The notes under the pieces were generated by a model, which worked only from the letters and a program-made list of their open reading frames with translations, did no database searches and was not told the origin of the DNA. A stretch of DNA of 17,768 bases from Thiobacillus denitrificans (GTDB taxonomy: Bacteria; Pseudomonadota; Gammaproteobacteria; Burkholderiales; Thiobacillaceae): contig DDRS01000001.1 of assembly GCA_002343685.1 (NCBI GenBank), forward strand, positions 3,895-21,662, written 5' to 3'. The translations under genes were made by a program, and so were the position numbers. Shown in pieces: positions 7,376-15,002 of the stretch (its first letter is position 1; the number at the start of each line of letters is the position of its first letter).

Positions 7376-10099
7376 ATGTCCTTCAGTTTTGCCGTCTATC
7401 GTCCCTCGCTAGGACGAGTCTTCGAACGCATCATCGCCCTGTTCGGGTTGATCGTTTTAATACCGGCGTCGTTTGCGCCGTCCGCATACGCTACCGCAGT
7501 CGGCGCCACCCCTGGCAGCCATCAGGTCAGTCCCAGCGGCGCCTTCACCTACACCATCCCCATCGCCGTTCCGCCCGGCACCGCCGGCATCGAACCCAAA
7601 CTCAGCCTGAGTTACAACAGCCAGGGCGGCAATGGCCTGCTCGGCATGGGCTGGAGCCTCGCCGGCCTCTCCGTCATCCATCGCTGTCCCAAGACCATGG
7701 TCCAGGATGGTGTCATCGGCGGCGTCAACTACAACGCGAACGACCGCTACTGCCTCGACGGCCAGCGTCTTGTTGCCGTCAGCGGCACCTATGGCGCCGA
7801 CACCACCGAATACCGCACCGAGTCCGAAAGCTACAGCCGCATCGTCAGCTACGGCAGCCAGGGTAGCGGCCCTGCCTGGTGGAAAGTCTGGACCAAGAGC
7901 GGCCAGATCCTCGAATACGGCAACACCGCCGATTCCCGGATCGAAGCCCAGGGCAAGACCGAAGTCATGCTGTGGAGCCTGAACAAGCTCCAGGACACTG
8001 TCGGCAATTACCTCACCGTCAGCTACATCGAAGACACCCCCAACGGGCAGTACTACCCGGATCGGATCGACTACACGGGCAACGGCAATGCAGGCAAGAC
8101 ACCGGGCAACTCGGTGCGGTTTATGTACGAAACCCGGCCGGATGTCACACCGCTGTATCAGGCGGGATCGGTCAACAAGACTACGGTCAGGCTTACTAAT
8201 GTGCAGACGTTTGCGGGCAACGCTTTAGTCAAGGACTATCGGTTGGCGTATGACACATTGGGGAGTGCTGGGCGTTCCAGATTAGTAACTTTAAGTGAAT
8301 GTGATTCACTCGGAAATTGTCTTTTTCCTACAACGTTAGATTGGAAAACGTTGACGGTCGCTGACGGCAATTTCACCGCTCAAGGCAGCGGGAACTGGAT
8401 TGGTCACGCAAATGGTGCCGCACAAACTCTTGTAGGCGATTTCGACGGAAACGGGAAAGACGATCTTCTCGGTTATAGCGTGAATGGAATCGCTTCCATA
8501 TCCCCCTTTAATGTATGTACTTCGAATGGGAGTAGTTATAGCTGCTCTACATGGAATGCGGGCCCATTAGTAGCCCCTATTCTTGGTGACTTTAATGCGG
8601 ATGGCAAAGCGGATGTGGCTGGCTATGCAATTGTGTTGGCGGGGAATCCATTGGCACCAAGCCGTTATTTCGCATACCACGCCCTCGTTTGCCTCAATAC
8701 AGGCTCGTCTTTCACCTGTTCGACTTGGGCGCTAAGTGTATTGTTGAATGGTGATCCATCATTGATGAATGATCGTCTAATCGGCGATTTTAATGGTGAC
8801 GGCAGATCAGATTGGGCACTTTGGCAGCCTAATTCCCAATGGAAAATTTGCACGTCAACCGGAACATCGTTCAGTTGCAGTATTTGGAGTGGGCCTACTG
8901 TAAGCATAAACAACACTGTTGCGGGCGATTTTAACGGCGATGGAAAAACGGACTTGGCTGGTTATACGAGTAATGGCAGCTGGAATGTGTGCTTGTCTAC
9001 CGGTAGTGGCTTCTCGTGTTCCACTTGGCTTGGGCATAGTGGAGGCGCGTCCAACAACGTCGTAGCGGACTTTAATGGTGACGGGCTCACGGATCTCGCG
9101 CAATACGTATCGGGTACTATCTGGAATGTTTGCCTTTCGACGGGCGTAGGATTTACATGTGATAACTGGAGCGGTGTAAGTGCAACTTCTGCCGACACAA
9201 AGGTTGGCGACTTCAATGGGGATGGAAGATCGGATATTGTGGCATCACTTGGCACAGGCTCTTGGAATGTCTGTTTGTCCTCAGGTGTGGCATTTTCATG
9301 TAGCCAATGGAGTGGGTCGAATGCAACAGTAGCAAACACCAAGGTTGGTGATTTCAATGGAGATGGAAAGACCGATCTGACTGGATACATAAGCGGCAGT
9401 ACTTGGCATACAACCCTTTCTGGTGGGGAATTTCCAGACACGATTTCCTCAGTTACCACTGGTCTAGGTGCAGTCACTACCCTCACCTACGCGCCCCTGA
9501 CCGACAATTCCGTCTACACCAAGGACGCTGGAGCCGTTTACCCCTACGTCGACGTCCAGTCCCCGCTGTACGTCGTCTCCAGCGTAGCCACCAGCGACGG
9601 CATCGGTGGCACCTATTCCACGTACTACAGCTACGCCGGCGCCAAATCCCACCTTCTCGGCGGCGGCTTCCTTGGCTTCCGTCAAGTCACCCTCCGTGAT
9701 TACCAGGCGGACATGTATTCCGTCACCACCTACCGCCAGGACTACCCCTACCAGGGCCAGCCCCTGAGCACACAAAAGCGCACCAACGGCGGCGTCCTCC
9801 TGAGCCAGAGCCTAATCACCTACACCGACCAGCTACTCAACACCGGCATCAGCCCCACCTGGCACCAGTCCCTGCCGACGCATACCGTCGAATCCAGCTA
9901 CGAACTCACCGGCGGCTTGATTTCCACCGTCGTCACCGACACCCAGTACGACGCCTGGGGTAACCCCACTGCCATCGCCGTCGACTCCGGAGGGGGCTAC
10001 AACAAGACAACCACTCATACCTACGACAACATCATCGACGCCAATCGCTGGTTCTTGGGACGCCTGCGCCGCAGCACCGTCACCAGCGTCACGCCATAA
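7376..10099 (+). CDS. Secreted SpvB/FG-GAP protein, Tc-toxin B-component-like half of a split RHS toxin
   Basis: A 907-residue predicted secreted protein. A long Sec signal peptide ends near Ala39 (SAYA/TAVG). Residues ~45-330 resemble the SpvB N-terminal domain: SGAFTYTIPIAVPPGTAGIE, LSLSYNSQGGNGLLGMGWSL and DRYCLDGQRLV. Residues ~353-690 carry seven FG-GAP/VCBS motifs of the DFNGDGKTD type, first Asp at 355, 405, 471, 518, 565, 612 and 659, expected to form a beta-propeller and bind calcium. Residues ~690-800 resemble the TcB/TcdB middle region (LLGGGFLGFRQVTLRDYQ), and the end runs into the first YD-like unit (YDAWGNPT). In Tc toxins such a B component forms half of a hollow cocoon around the toxin. 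The start has GGGAGA five bases upstream. DNA of the propeller part (~8200-9470) is clearly AT-richer than both ends. No TcA, VgrG or PAAR protein is present here. Confidence 0.85.
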   Translation: MSFSFAVYRPSLGRVFERIIALFGLIVLIPASFAPSAYATAVGATPGSHQVSPSGAFTYTIPIAVPPGTAGIEPKLSLSYNSQGGNGLLGMGWSLAGLSVIHRCPKTMVQDGVIGGVNYNANDRYCLDGQRLVAVSGTYGADTTEYRTESESYSRIVSYGSQGSGPAWWKVWTKSGQILEYGNTADSRIEAQGKTEVMLWSLNKLQDTVGNYLTVSYIEDTPNGQYYPDRIDYTGNGNAGKTPGNSVRFMYETRPDVTPLYQAGSVNKTTVRLTNVQTFAGNALVKDYRLAYDTLGSAGRSRLVTLSECDSLGNCLFPTTLDWKTLTVADGNFTAQGSGNWIGHANGAAQTLVGDFDGNGKDDLLGYSVNGIASISPFNVCTSNGSSYSCSTWNAGPLVAPILGDFNADGKADVAGYAIVLAGNPLAPSRYFAYHALVCLNTGSSFTCSTWALSVLLNGDPSLMNDRLIGDFNGDGRSDWALWQPNSQWKICTSTGTSFSCSIWSGPTVSINNTVAGDFNGDGKTDLAGYTSNGSWNVCLSTGSGFSCSTWLGHSGGASNNVVADFNGDGLTDLAQYVSGTIWNVCLSTGVGFTCDNWSGVSATSADTKVGDFNGDGRSDIVASLGTGSWNVCLSSGVAFSCSQWSGSNATVANTKVGDFNGDGKTDLTGYISGSTWHTTLSGGEFPDTISSVTTGLGAVTTLTYAPLTDNSVYTKDAGAVYPYVDVQSPLYVVSSVATSDGIGGTYSTYYSYAGAKSHLLGGGFLGFRQVTLRDYQADMYSVTTYRQDYPYQGQPLSTQKRTNGGVLLSQSLITYTDQLLNTGISPTWHQSLPTHTVESSYELTGGLISTVVTDTQYDAWGNPTAIAVDSGGGYNKTTTHTYDNIIDANRWFLGRLRRSTVTSVTP
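8786..9430 (+). repeat. Tandem 141-bp (47-residue) FG-GAP repeat units
   Basis: The Asp codons that open the last five FG-GAP motifs begin at 8786, 8927, 9068, 9209 and 9350, exactly 141 bp apart each time. Each full unit encodes DFNGDGxxD, then W-(N/K)-(V/I)-C, eight residues, and a second Cys. The last unit is cut short and has lost both cysteines (WHTTLSGG). Two earlier motifs (Asp355, Asp405) lie at irregular spacings of 50 and 66 residues. The exact periodicity suggests growth by in-frame tandem duplication. Confidence 0.85.
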
Positions 10100-10111
10100 G
10101 GGGAAGGGACC

Positions 10112-13100
10112 ATGCGTAGCGTATTGTTGAGCCTGATTCTGGCGCTGACCCTGCCTGCCTGGGGTGCGCAGTTGACCCGTACCTCCTCGTTTGAGTACGA
10201 CCCCGACACCGGCCTCCTGATCAAGGAAACCATTGAGCCCGACCAGCCGCAGATGCGGCTCGATACAACCTACACCTACGATGCTTTCGGCAACCGCACC
10301 AGCGTCACCGTCAGCTCCCCGGCCACCGGCACCCCCGCCATCGCAACCCGTGCCACGACAACCACATGGGACGCCAACGGCCAGTTCCCCCTCACTGCCG
10401 CCAATGCGCTTGGCCACACCGAAACCAAGACCTTCGATCCCCGCTTTGGCGTCGTCACCAGCCTCACTGGCCCCAACAACCTCACCACCACCTGGCAGTA
10501 CGATGGCTTCGGCCGTAAGACCCAGGAGAACCGGGCCGACGGCACGCAGACCGTCTGGACCTACGACGTGTGCGACGCCGCCTGCCCCGCCAACGGCGCC
10601 TATCGCATCGTCACCCAGGTGTTCGGGGCCGGAACCCAGATCGCTCCGGTTTCCGTCGACTACTTCGACAGCCTCAACCGCAAATTGCGCACCGCCACCC
10701 AGGGCTTCGACGGCAGCTGGATCTACAAGGACACCGTCTACGACAATCCGGGCCGCGTGCGCAAAGTCTCGCGTCCCTACTTCGCCGGGCAGGCCGTGTA
10801 CTGGGTCACCAGCGATACCGACGACCTCGGCCGCGTCGTCCGGGTCTACGAACCTGACGATCCGGCCACCCCCGCGCTCCGCGTCGTCTACAACGGTCTG
10901 AGCATCTCCCGCACCAACCGCAAGGGCCAGATCACCACCGAGGTCAAGAACAGCCAGGGCCAGAAGGTCAGCGTCACCGACGCCATGGGCAACCTCACCA
11001 CCTACGCCTACGACCCCTTCGGCAACCTCGCCCGCACCACCGATCCGGCAGGGAACAGCATCGTCAATCTCTACGATTTGCGCGGCCGCAAGATCCAAAC
11101 GACCGACCCCGACCTGGGCACCTGGACCTACGAATACAACGTCCTCGGCGAACTGGTGAGGCAGACCGACGCCAAGAACCAGGTCGCCACCATGAGTTAC
11201 GACGTACTCGGCCGCATGACCCGGCGCGTCGAGAACGGGCTGACCAGCGACTGGGTCTACGACGCGGCCGCCTACGGTAAAGGCAAGTTGTATCAGGCGA
11301 CCACTGGCGCGGGTTATATCCGTACTCACACCTATGACACGCTGGGACGACCACAGTCTACTCTGTCCAACCTGGGCGCAGGTAACCCCCAATTATCGAG
11401 CAGCGTCACTTACGACGCCTTCGGCCGGGCGTCCCAGCAGAACTACCCCAATGGCCTGAGCACCAAGACTATCTACAACGCCTACGGCTACGTTGCCGAA
11501 GTGCGCAACGCCGCCACCAACGCGCTCTACTGGCAACTCAACGCCATGGATGCTGAGGGCCACGCCACCCGCGAAACCACCGGCAACGGCGTGGTCACCG
11601 ACCATGGCTATGCGGCCGACACCGGCCGCATCCAGAACATCGTCGCGAATACCGCGGGCGGTCAGCAGATCCAGGGACAAGCCTATGTCTACGACACCAT
11701 CGGCAATGTCGCGATCTACGCCGACGGTCCGGGCAACCAGCTCGAAATCCGGGGCGGCTACGATGCGATCAACCGTCTGACGCAGATCGATTCCACGATC
11801 GACGGCGTCGCTTCCAGCCAGACGCTGGCCTACGACGCCCTGGGCAACATCACAAGCAAGACCGGTGTCGGCAATTACGCCTACGGCGATGTCCTGCACA
11901 AACATGCCGTCACCGCCGTCACCGGCGGACCGGCGAATCTCGGCTACGCCTACGACGCCAACGGCAACCTTACCAGCGGTGCCGGGCGTTCCGTCACCTG
12001 GACCGCCTGGAACATGCCGGCGAGCCTGACCCAATCCGGACAGACCCAGAGCTGGCTCTATACGCCCGAGCACGACCGCTACAAGATGGTCGCATCCGGC
12101 CGCACGACCTGGTACCTGAACCCCAGCGTGCATCAGGGTGGGCACTACGAGCGGACCCTGTACACCAGCGGCACCGTCGAGCACCGGGTCACCCTGTACG
12201 GGGCAGGACGTGCCATCGGCGAGGTGCTCACCTTCGAGGTGAGCAGCGGCACCGCGCCGGCCGCCCAGACAAGATACTTCCACAGCGACACCCAGGGGTC
12301 GATCACCGCGGTCACCGACAGCGCAGGCGTCGTGCTGACCCGCTTCCGTTATGACGCCTGGGGCAAGCAGACCCTGACCTACGGCAACAACACGGGAATC
12401 AACGCCACCCGCCAGGGGCATACGGCGCATGAAATGCTGGACGGCGGGCTGACGCATATGAACGGGCGGCTGTACGACCCGGTGCTCTCCCGCTTCGTCA
12501 GCGCGGATCCGACGGTCGACAATCCGTTCGATCTGCAGAGCCTGAACCGATACAGCTACGTGAATAACAATCCGATGGGGTTCACGGATCCAACGGGGTA
12601 TTTCAAGCTGTTTGGGAAGAAGTGGAGTTGGTGGCGGGATAAGGTGGTTAAGCCGGTAGTGGCGGCGGTTGTGGCCTGGAACCTTGGCCCCATGCTTTCA
12701 AACATGGCGTGGAATGTGGCAGCGACACACGCCATCAGCGTTGGTACACTGAATACGATGCTTTACGGTGGGGCGGCATTGACAGGTGCCACCGCGGGCT
12801 ACATTGCCTCGGGCGGAGATATGCGTGCCGCTGGGTATGGCGCGGTGGGCGGAGTGCTTTTTTTCGGTGCGGGGGAAATTGGTGATGCATATGGACAAGC
12901 GGCCCGGGTTGCTGCGCATGCGGGTGCAGGATGCATCAGCGCATCGGCTTCAGGTGGGAACTGTGGATCGGGTGCGTTGGGTGCCGGGTTCTCGCAATGG
13001 GCGGGGAGCAATCTGCCGAGGCAATACGATGGATTTGTTATGCGCGTGGTGCTAGGGGGAACGGCGGCAGAGCTGGGCGGCGGGAGGTTCGCCAACGGAG

Positions 13101-13576
13101 CTACTACAGCTGCATTTGGGTATCTGTTTAATGAGTGTGCGCATAACCAATGTTGGGGGAAAGACGCCGCGAACTCAGCACCGCTTGCACCGCCCGGGGT
13201 TGACGTTGACGATAACATCCGAAGGGCGGGGGCTGCAAGCTTTAGTGGGGAAGGTTCCAGTTGGTTTTACGATCAGGTGAGGAATAAAGGGCCATGGGAC
13301 TACAAGCAGTTTGGGAGCGGATATCAAGACTTTGGAAACTTCAACTATGGCGCTACCGGAGCCGCGTTTGGATTTTCCGAAGACATTTTGCTTAGGGCAG
13401 CGGGATGGGCGCAAGTGCAATCCGGCACATCGCAACAGGGATGGGGTGTGGCGCCAAACAAAATCCAAGCGTATTTCGGCGTCGGTGGCGTAGCCCCCTA
13501 TGGAGACGATCCACGAGACCAAGCAATGATCAGGCGCGGCATTGAGTACTATCGAAGTTTAATGCGGAGAGACTGA
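10112..13576 (+). CDS. Secreted RHS repeat protein with C-terminal type-44 polymorphic toxin domain
   Basis: An 1154-residue toxin. A short Sec signal peptide ends near Ala19 (PAWGA/QL). At least a dozen YD/RHS units follow (YDAFGNRT, YDGFGRKT, YDPFGNLA, YDVLGRMT, YDALGNIT, YDANGNLT), expected to build a shell. The RHS core spans ~721-830: RYFHSDTQGSITAVTDSAG, then LTHMNGRLYDPVLSRFVSADP, then NPMGFTDPTGY. The last fits the P-x4-D-P-x-G motif (Pro821, Asp826, Gly829) after which RHS proteins cut off their tip. The variable tip (~831-1154) has a Gly/Ala-rich pretoxin with LGGGRFANGATTAAFGYLFN, then from ~1040 a domain with WFYDQVRNKGPWDYKQ, FGNFNYGATG and YGDDPRDQ. I recognise this as polymorphic toxin type 44 (Ntox44); its activity is not established here. 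The gene follows the SpvB/FG-GAP gene by 12 bp, in the same frame, with AGGGGAAGGG upstream. The tip DNA is AT-richer than the core. Confidence 0.88.
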   Translation: MRSVLLSLILALTLPAWGAQLTRTSSFEYDPDTGLLIKETIEPDQPQMRLDTTYTYDAFGNRTSVTVSSPATGTPAIATRATTTTWDANGQFPLTAANALGHTETKTFDPRFGVVTSLTGPNNLTTTWQYDGFGRKTQENRADGTQTVWTYDVCDAACPANGAYRIVTQVFGAGTQIAPVSVDYFDSLNRKLRTATQGFDGSWIYKDTVYDNPGRVRKVSRPYFAGQAVYWVTSDTDDLGRVVRVYEPDDPATPALRVVYNGLSISRTNRKGQITTEVKNSQGQKVSVTDAMGNLTTYAYDPFGNLARTTDPAGNSIVNLYDLRGRKIQTTDPDLGTWTYEYNVLGELVRQTDAKNQVATMSYDVLGRMTRRVENGLTSDWVYDAAAYGKGKLYQATTGAGYIRTHTYDTLGRPQSTLSNLGAGNPQLSSSVTYDAFGRASQQNYPNGLSTKTIYNAYGYVAEVRNAATNALYWQLNAMDAEGHATRETTGNGVVTDHGYAADTGRIQNIVANTAGGQQIQGQAYVYDTIGNVAIYADGPGNQLEIRGGYDAINRLTQIDSTIDGVASSQTLAYDALGNITSKTGVGNYAYGDVLHKHAVTAVTGGPANLGYAYDANGNLTSGAGRSVTWTAWNMPASLTQSGQTQSWLYTPEHDRYKMVASGRTTWYLNPSVHQGGHYERTLYTSGTVEHRVTLYGAGRAIGEVLTFEVSSGTAPAAQTRYFHSDTQGSITAVTDSAGVVLTRFRYDAWGKQTLTYGNNTGINATRQGHTAHEMLDGGLTHMNGRLYDPVLSRFVSADPTVDNPFDLQSLNRYSYVNNNPMGFTDPTGYFKLFGKKWSWWRDKVVKPVVAAVVAWNLGPMLSNMAWNVAATHAISVGTLNTMLYGGAALTGATAGYIASGGDMRAAGYGAVGGVLFFGAGEIGDAYGQAARVAAHAGAGCISASASGGNCGSGALGAGFSQWAGSNLPRQYDGFVMRVVLGGTAAELGGGRFANGATTAAFGYLFNECAHNQCWGKDAANSAPLAPPGVDVDDNIRRAGAASFSGEGSSWFYDQVRNKGPWDYKQFGSGYQDFGNFNYGATGAAFGFSEDILLRAAGWAQVQSGTSQQGWGVAPNKIQAYFGVGGVAPYGDDPRDQAMIRRGIEYYRSLMRRD

Positions 13577-13578
13577 CT

Positions 13579-13986
13579 ATGCGGCGAAAATGGTATATCT
13601 CTGTTCTGTTGTTGGTCGGGGTGCTGGTGGCTGCGATCTGGCTGCAAAGTAGGCAGGTTAATGAATTCGCAACGGCCATGGGTTGCACGGATAGCTTGGT
13701 GAGCAGGTTGGATGCGCCAGATGGGCGACATGTTGCCTTCGTGTTTCGGCGTGAATGCGGAGCAACAGCACCGGATTCGACACAGGTAAATGTCCAACCT
13801 GCGGGTACCACGCTTAACGGTAAAGATTACAAGGCGGCTGTCGTTGTGGATGGGGCAGTGCCTTTGAACCTTAGATGGGATAGCGCCAATCAGTTAGTGG
13901 TGATTGGTATCACGTCGCAGCGGTTATATCGGCAAGAGCGTGTTGCCAGCGATGGCATCAAAATCGGATACGTTGCCGGGGAGTGA
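13579..13986 (+). CDS. Small membrane-anchored protein, presumed immunity protein of the RHS toxin
   Basis: A 135-residue protein with one N-terminal membrane helix (about residues 5-22, after MRRK) and a ~110-residue domain predicted outside the inner membrane by the positive-inside rule. The soluble part has MGCTDSLVSRLDAPDGRHVA and FRRECGATAPDSTQV, with cysteines at 36 and 60 that could pair. This resembles small envelope proteins of the DUF5412-like type carrying a CGATT-like motif; that match is from memory and tentative. It starts 2 nt after the toxin stop with GGAG nine bases upstream, so it is translationally coupled to the toxin gene. Position directly after a polymorphic toxin tip is the usual place for an immunity gene. 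Membrane anchoring would then put the protected target in the periplasm or membrane. Function is inferred from position only. Confidence 0.6.
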   Translation: MRRKWYISVLLLVGVLVAAIWLQSRQVNEFATAMGCTDSLVSRLDAPDGRHVAFVFRRECGATAPDSTQVNVQPAGTTLNGKDYKAAVVVDGAVPLNLRWDSANQLVVIGITSQRLYRQERVASDGIKIGYVAGE

Positions 13987-14081
13987 AGCCGATAAAGAAA
14001 TCAAAGGGGCTAAGCTGAACTGACCCTGGTATTTCGTACTACCCACCGGCCTTGAATATCATTTTCCAACGGTTCGCCAGT

Positions 14082-14264
14082 CTACGCAGGCTGATTGTGT
14101 TTTCCGGTTTTGCTGGCTGCGGCGCTTTCCGCAGGCTGAACCAATCGAAGGAATGCCGCCAATTGCTCCACCCAGCGCAGTTTGTCCACGGACGATAGCG
14201 CGCGAAAAGCGCGCAGGCGATCATCGCTGGCATAGTAGGTGCGGTTACCGCGATCAAAAGGCAT
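14082..14264 (-). CDS. Small hypothetical protein (60 aa)
   Basis: A 60-residue protein I cannot name. The central part YYASDDRLRAFRALSSVDKL followed by RWVEQLAAFLRL looks like two amphipathic helices and is reminiscent of small uncharacterised proteobacterial proteins; the last ~15 residues are Ala/Lys-rich. The ATG at 14264 has AAGGAAA upstream at good spacing on the minus strand, and a 28-codon open stretch ends 2 nt before it, so it may be the second gene of a broken pair. It converges with the toxin/immunity genes. The rest of 13987-14429 holds no other gene I can support and no convincing terminator. Confidence 0.45.
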   Translation of the reverse strand: MPFDRGNRTYYASDDRLRAFRALSSVDKLRWVEQLAAFLRLVQPAESAAASKTGKHNQPA

Positions 14265-14266
14265 GC

Positions 14267-14357
14267 TCAGATTTCCTTCAGGCGCTGGGGGTATTCGATG
14301 TCGGCAAGATCAACCAGCGGGGTACTAACCGAAAGGCCAGGCTGTCCGTTCTTTCAT
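14267..14357 (-). pseudogene. Possible decayed gene remnant upstream of the 60-aa gene
   Basis: On the minus strand a 28-codon stretch reads KNGQPGLSVSTPLVDLADIE then YPQRLKEI and stop. It has protein-like composition but no in-frame start and a stop codon just before it. An ATG at 14357 lies in the neighbouring frame and meets a stop after ten codons. Removing one A from the AAA after that ATG would join it to this stretch as a 29-codon gene. It ends 2 nt before the 60-aa gene, as in a two-gene unit. It may be a frameshifted small gene, the 3' end of a longer lost gene, or chance. Confidence 0.3.
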
Positions 14358-14429
14358 GACGCGCTGGATGAGGCATCTCGAATATGCTGTTGCCGCTACC
14401 CATACTCGGGCATCTGCGCATTTTGAGAA

Positions 14430-15002
14430 TCACTCCAATCGGCGCCCCGCATTACCCGCCCGCGGGGCAAGGTCCCTGGGGGCTCCTGCCTGATTTGGGT
14501 TCGGTGTCTGGGGCGAAGCCGGAGCCACTGCGGCGGCCAAGGCCGGCGAATAAACAAAGCGCCACTCGGCATAGCTCTTCGCATCCTTGAACGCCTCGTC
14601 TTTCGCTGCAAACCCCACATTCTTGAAAGGATGGCCCGACGCCGGGCTGTACACGCCGGCGATGCCCTGCGTGCCGGGTTCGCGGATCAGCACAAACGGG
14701 CGGCCGGTCAACGGGTCGCGCCAGGCGCGGCGCAGGTGCCGCACGACGTTGGGACGGCGGTTGTCTTCCAGCAGGTCGTCGAGGCTTTGCGGCAGGCGCG
14801 GCTGTGCGGGATCGAGTTCGTAGTAGCTGCGGATGGCCTGGCGGTACTGGTCGCCGATGAACAGCAGGTCGGCCTCGCGCTCGCGTTGCGACTCGGTGTG
14901 CCAGAGGGTGCCTGCGGCGGCGAGGCCCATGCCGATCAGCGCGATCAGCATCAGCACGAACAGGTAGGTGAAGCCGGATTGCGCGGGCTTACCAGTCGGC
15001 AT
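14430..15002 (-). CDS. Type II secretion/type IV pilus pseudopilin lacking Glu5
   Basis: A 190-residue prepilin-like protein. The N-terminus MPTGKPAQSGFTYLFVLMLI has a short basic leader, a Gly for prepilin peptidase cleavage (SG/FTYLF) and a long hydrophobic helix. After cleavage, residue 5 is Phe rather than the near-invariant Glu, as in tip-type pseudopilins such as GspK. The body (REREADLLFIGDQYRQAIRS, then RLPQSLDDLLEDNR, WRDPLTGRPFVLI) is typical of a GspG-like protein family found with these clusters, followed by an Ala/Pro/Asn-rich tail of ~35 residues. It is the last gene of the secretin-pseudopilin run and overlaps the gene before it by 14 nt. It probably sits at the tip of, or within, the pseudopilus; the exact role is unknown. 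Confidence 0.8.
   Translation of the reverse strand: MPTGKPAQSGFTYLFVLMLIALIGMGLAAAGTLWHTESQREREADLLFIGDQYRQAIRSYYELDPAQPRLPQSLDDLLEDNRRPNVVRHLRRAWRDPLTGRPFVLIREPGTQGIAGVYSPASGHPFKNVGFAAKDEAFKDAKSYAEWRFVYSPALAAAVAPASPQTPNPNQAGAPRDLAPRAGNAGRRLE

Noticed and set aside
9833..12457. Antisense frames of 519 and 354 codons over the RHS genes
   Set aside because: They mirror the codon bias and repeats of the RHS sense strand, giving Gly/Val-rich translations with no recognisable domain.
7376..13576. RHS genes as a type VI secretion effector
   Set aside because: No PAAR, VgrG, Hcp or adaptor (EagR/DUF1795) gene is present, and both proteins begin with Sec signal peptides.
14198..14214. GCGCGC-GAAAA-GCGCGC hairpin as a terminator
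   Set aside because: It is inside the 60-codon gene, has a short stem of alternating GC and no U-tract; probably coding coincidence.
14373..14410. Weak inverted repeat CTCGAATATG / CATACTCGGG after the last pseudopilin gene
   Set aside because: It has a mismatch and a wobble pair, a long loop and no U-tract on the minus strand, so I do not call a terminator.
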